Positions 4,847 through 7,199 of a DNA stretch of 7,199 bases are shown piece by piece. Each line of letters opens with the position of its first letter. Position 1 is the first letter of the stretch. Made by a program: the position numbers and the translations under genes. This DNA comes from Chloroflexota bacterium (GTDB lineage: Bacteria; Chloroflexota; Dehalococcoidia; SM23-28-2): NCBI GenBank assembly GCA_030691665.1, contig JAUYDU010000518.1:1-7199 (forward strand). The letters are read 5' to 3'. The notes below the pieces were generated by a model, which saw only the letters and a list, made by a program, of their open reading frames with translations, did no database searches and had not been told where the DNA came from.

Positions 4847-6249
4847 TACACCGGTTCCTGCCAGCGCACCTCGTACAGCCGCACCGGGTCCTCGAACCCC
4901 CGCAGGGCTACATCGCCCCGGTCCGAGAACAGGAACCCCTTGCCCGCCACCAACTGCCGCACCACGTCCGAGGCGAGGATCTCGCCGCCTTCCGCCTTGG
5001 CCGCGATGCGCGCCGCCAGGTTCACCGCCGTCCCGAACAGGTCCTCCTCTTCCCGTATCGGCTCCCCCGCGTTCAGCCCGATGCGCACGCGGATAGCCTC
5101 GGTAGGGGCGCTGCTCGCTGCGCCCTCGGGCGGGGCAAGCCCCGCCCCTACGCCGGCGTCCCACGTGGCGAACGCCCGTTGCATGGCGATGGCGCACTCC
5201 AGGGCCCGCGTCGCCGAGGGAAACGAGGCCATGAAGCCATCGCCCATCGTCTTCACCTCTGCCCCGCCGTGCTCCTTCAGCGCCTCCCGCACGATGCGCT
5301 CGTGCGTCCGCAGCACTACCCGCGCCTTGGCGTCGCCCAGCCGCTGTGTGAGGGCAGTGGAGCCCTCCACGTCGGTGAATAGAATAGTGTGAACTGCCCC
5401 AGCCGCCGATGCTTGCGCGGCGGCGGGAGCGGCCTCCTCGCCCTCGCCCAGGAACTCGTCGATGGCCCGCAGCACCGACTCCATGTCGCCGAGATACGGT
5501 ATTCCCGAGGCCCCCTCCAGCAGAGCCAGGCGGGCGTCCGGTATCCGCGAGGCAAGACTCCTGGCCACGCTCACACGCGCTCCTGCGGCGACCTCACGGC
5601 GGTCAAGCACGAGGGTCGGCGCACTCACCTGTGACAGGAGCGCAGCAACGTCAATCTGGTTAATCGCACTGAACGCTGCCTGCAGCATCTCCGGGGTGCA
5701 GGATTCCCGTATCAGTGCAGCGTACCGGCGCGCCTGCTCGCCCGCCGCCCATCCCATCAGGGTATGAGCCACCGTCTCCGTGTATATCTCCCAATCCTTG
5801 TCTCTGAGTGTGATTATCGTTTGAGCTTGTGGCGACCGGTAGGCGTCTGAGGCCCGCGCCCACGAGCACCACAGCAGTAGCCGCGAGACGCGCTCTGGGT
5901 GACGGGCAGCGTAGGCGATGGCCACCGGCCCCAAGATAAAGCCCCCGTATAGGGCAAACCGCTCAAGGCCCAGGCGGTCTACCACCGCTTCCAGGTCCAG
6001 TACCTGGGCGTCGAGCCGGAATTCCGTGATGTCGCGCTCCGACAGCCCAAAGCCTCTGCCGTCGTACCGGACGAGCTTTCTCTTTTCCGCCAGGCGCTCA
6101 TACCAGCCGCGGCATTCAGGGAACTGCCACTCCATCTGGGTGTGGCTGAATCCAAGCGGCATGTGGATGAGGGGCGTCCCCTCCCCCAGCGTCCAGAAGG
6201 CGATGCTCACGCCGTCGCTGGTCTTGGCGTACTGGATGCGCGGCTCCAT
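4846..6249 (-). CDS. Degenerate alpha/beta-hydrolase fused to class III adenylate/guanylate cyclase
   Basis: This is a 467-residue soluble two-domain protein. Residues 1-270 have an alpha/beta-hydrolase fold and 285-467 a class III nucleotidyl cyclase domain. The cyclase keeps both metal aspartates, D293 in FTDVEGST and D337 in KTMGDGF, the purine-contacting K333 and D403, and N410/R414 in the transition-state motif NLAAR. An active ATP cyclase making cAMP is therefore likely. The hydrolase has lost its triad: the nucleophile elbow reads GGFILGP with F104 where Ser belongs, the acid loop has no suitable Asp, and the usual His of GAxHxP is G249. It probably acts as a ligand sensor or scaffold. 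A 50-bp palindrome encodes about residues 367-383, an extra loop before IRVRIGLNAGE. The ATG at 6249 gives a normal fold start, with no strong ribosome site. Confidence 0.9.
   Translation of the reverse strand: MEPRIQYAKTSDGVSIAFWTLGEGTPLIHMPLGFSHTQMEWQFPECRGWYERLAEKRKLVRYDGRGFGLSERDITEFRLDAQVLDLEAVVDRLGLERFALYGGFILGPVAIAYAARHPERVSRLLLWCSWARASDAYRSPQAQTIITLRDKDWEIYTETVAHTLMGWAAGEQARRYAALIRESCTPEMLQAAFSAINQIDVAALLSQVSAPTLVLDRREVAAGARVSVARSLASRIPDARLALLEGASGIPYLGDMESVLRAIDEFLGEGEEAAPAAAQASAAGAVHTILFTDVEGSTALTQRLGDAKARVVLRTHERIVREALKEHGGAEVKTMGDGFMASFPSATRALECAIAMQRAFATWDAGVGAGLAPPEGAASSAPTEAIRVRIGLNAGEPIREEEDLFGTAVNLAARIAAKAEGGEILASDVVRQLVAGKGFLFSDRGDVALRGFEDPVRLYEVRWQEPV
5102..5151. repeat. 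50-bp palindromic element inside the cyclase reading frame
   Basis: Terminal inverted repeats GTAGGGGCG (5102-5110) and CGCCCCTAC (5143-5151) bound the element. Within it lies a perfect 9-bp hairpin with an AA loop (5128-5136 with 5139-5147). It is translated as a Gly/Ala/Pro/Ser-rich segment between two conserved cyclase strands, where relatives usually have a short loop. This resembles intergenic GTAG...CTAC repeats that have entered a gene without breaking its frame. Confidence 0.65.
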
Positions 6250-6309
6250 AGCGGCACTATCTTACACGAACGGCATTCGCCCTGCATAGGCGAGAGGCAT
6301 GCGCCAGCG

Positions 6310-6633
6310 CTAGGGCACGATGGCTATCTCTTCAGCGATGACGACCTGGACCTTCTCCGCCTGGGCGAACTTCGCCACGTCCTGGGTCGTCGCTACGCCA
6401 GCCGGCGAGGCGAAGGCGGCCCGCGCCGCCGCCGCATCGTCGAACCAGAGCTCAGCCACGCCGTCGAACGGCGGCGCCCCCGGCCCGAACGCCTCCAACG
6501 TCGGGTTGATGATGTACCGCCGCACCCCGGGCATCTCCTTGGCCAGGGGGGCGTGCACCTCGCGCCAGTAGCGCACGAACTCCCCCCGGCTCATATCGCC
6601 CCGCCTATGGATCACCGCCAGCACCTTCAGCAT
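6310..6633 (-). CDS. EthD-family small dimeric alpha-beta barrel protein
   Basis: This 107-residue protein matches the EthD fold: MLKVLAVIHRRGDMSRGEF, then VRYWREVHAPLAKEMPG with the family histidine H27, VRRYIINP, and the aromatic FDGVAELWFDD strand. EthD proteins are small ferredoxin-like dimers. Some support degradative oxidations, while many are annotated only by fold, so no reaction is assigned. The ATG directly follows the dapF stop (TAAATG), and an AGGAGAGG inside the end of dapF serves as ribosome site, which makes co-translation with dapF very likely. The 60-nt gap to the cyclase holds only a weak 5-bp hairpin (6277-6281 with 6289-6293). Confidence 0.82.
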   Translation of the reverse strand: MLKVLAVIHRRGDMSRGEFVRYWREVHAPLAKEMPGVRRYIINPTLEAFGPGAPPFDGVAELWFDDAAAARAAFASPAGVATTQDVAKFAQAEKVQVVIAEEIAIVP

Positions 6634-7199
6634 TTACCTCTCCTTCCACTCCCCCACGAACACCCTCTCCGCCGGCCCTGCCAGATACGCCTCCCCTACC
6701 CCATCCCACTCCACCGCCAGCGTGCCGCCCGGCAGCTTTATGTCAACCCTATCGTCCACGAAGTAGTGGAGGCGCGCCGCCACCACGGCCGCGCAGGCGC
6801 CGCTGCCGCAGGCCAGGGTCGCCCCCGCCCCTCGCTCCCACACCCGCGCCTCCATCAGGTCGCGGCTCAGCACCCGCGCCACCTCGAAGTTCACCCGCTG
6901 GGGGAACAAGGGGTGATGCTCCACCTTGGGCCCGATCTGCTCCAGAGGGAACTCGGCCACCGGCCGAGCCGAGAAGTAGACGGCGTGGGGGTTGCCCATC
7001 GACAGGCAGGTCACGCCCAGGCGCCGCCCCTCGACGTCCAGCGGCAGGTCCTTGACGGGTGGCTCCGCCTCCACAGCCACGGGGATCTCTTCAGGAGCGA
7101 AACGTGGCCTGCCCATGCTCACCCTCACCTGCTCCACCGTCCCCCCTTCGCCGAACACCTGGGCCGCCAGCACCCCCGTCGGCGTCTCCACGCCGATGC
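6634..7199 (-). CDS. dapF: Diaminopimelate epimerase, C-terminal two thirds (partial)
   Basis: DapF interconverts LL- and meso-diaminopimelate by a two-cysteine, cofactor-free mechanism. The gene runs off the right edge. About 187 residues are visible of a usual 270-285, so the first catalytic cysteine is outside. Counted from the GTG at 7191, which is internal and not a start, the window shows SMGNPHAV (64-71), VNFE (100-103), WERGAG (118-123) and the second active-site cysteine in ACGSGAC (127-133). These are the core substrate-binding and catalytic motifs, and nothing appears damaged. The stop TAA touches the ATG of the EthD gene. Together with dapL downstream it forms the end of the DAP branch of lysine synthesis. 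Confidence 0.93.
   Translation of the reverse strand, partial: IGVETPTGVLAAQVFGEGGTVEQVRVSMGRPRFAPEEIPVAVEAEPPVKDLPLDVEGRRLGVTCLSMGNPHAVYFSARPVAEFPLEQIGPKVEHHPLFPQRVNFEVARVLSRDLMEARVWERGAGATLACGSGACAAVVAARLHYFVDDRVDIKLPGGTLAVEWDGVGEAYLAGPAERVFVGEWKER

Noticed and set aside
4847..5197. N-terminal extension of the dapL frame
   Set aside because: The open frame continues into the cyclase gene, but the translated part is Arg/Gly-rich noise. The family N-terminus and the TAATG overlap fix the start at 4846.

Overview
The window looks like chromosome of a GC-rich free-living bacterium. The gene set fits Chloroflexota best: a DapL-type diaminopimelate route, a fused alpha/beta-hydrolase and class III cyclase, and GTAG...CTAC palindromic repeats. 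That placement is inferred from gene content, not from a phylogenetic marker. No rRNA, tRNA, CRISPR array or transposase gene was recognised.

Layout. (1) Positions 3-953, plus strand: the C-terminal part of a multi-pass membrane protein, of lower GC than most of the window. It converges on hflX with a small hairpin between them. (2) Positions 1049-2245, minus strand: a complete HflX ribosome-associated GTPase whose conserved N-terminus runs upstream of every ATG/GTG/TTG codon. It is preceded by an AGGAGG site, a 9-codon upstream ORF, a nested-hairpin leader and a TATACT box. (3) Positions 2389-3183, minus strand: a low-GC CmoB/DUF1698-like methyltransferase. (4) Positions 3184-3685 hold no intact gene but are rich in structure. 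They contain a decayed second copy of the hflX leader joined to two internal hflX fragments, then a 115-bp nest of palindromes. (5) Positions 3686-7199, minus strand: a close-packed run transcribed in the order dapF (partial), EthD-like protein, hydrolase-cyclase fusion, dapL.

How the parts relate. DapL and DapF catalyse consecutive steps (tetrahydrodipicolinate to LL-DAP to meso-DAP) that supply lysine and, where used, peptidoglycan. A putative cAMP-type cyclase and a small EthD-fold protein lie between them. dapF and the EthD gene abut, and the cyclase stop overlaps the dapL start as TAATG, so co-expression is likely. The methyltransferase lies between two direct copies of the hflX leader, which suggests a tandem leader-hflX duplication that decayed and now flanks an accessory gene.

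The most unusual points are the hflX leader and its degenerate twin, the likely ATA start of hflX, the 50-bp palindromic element inside the cyclase reading frame, and the loss of the whole hydrolase triad in the cyclase fusion.
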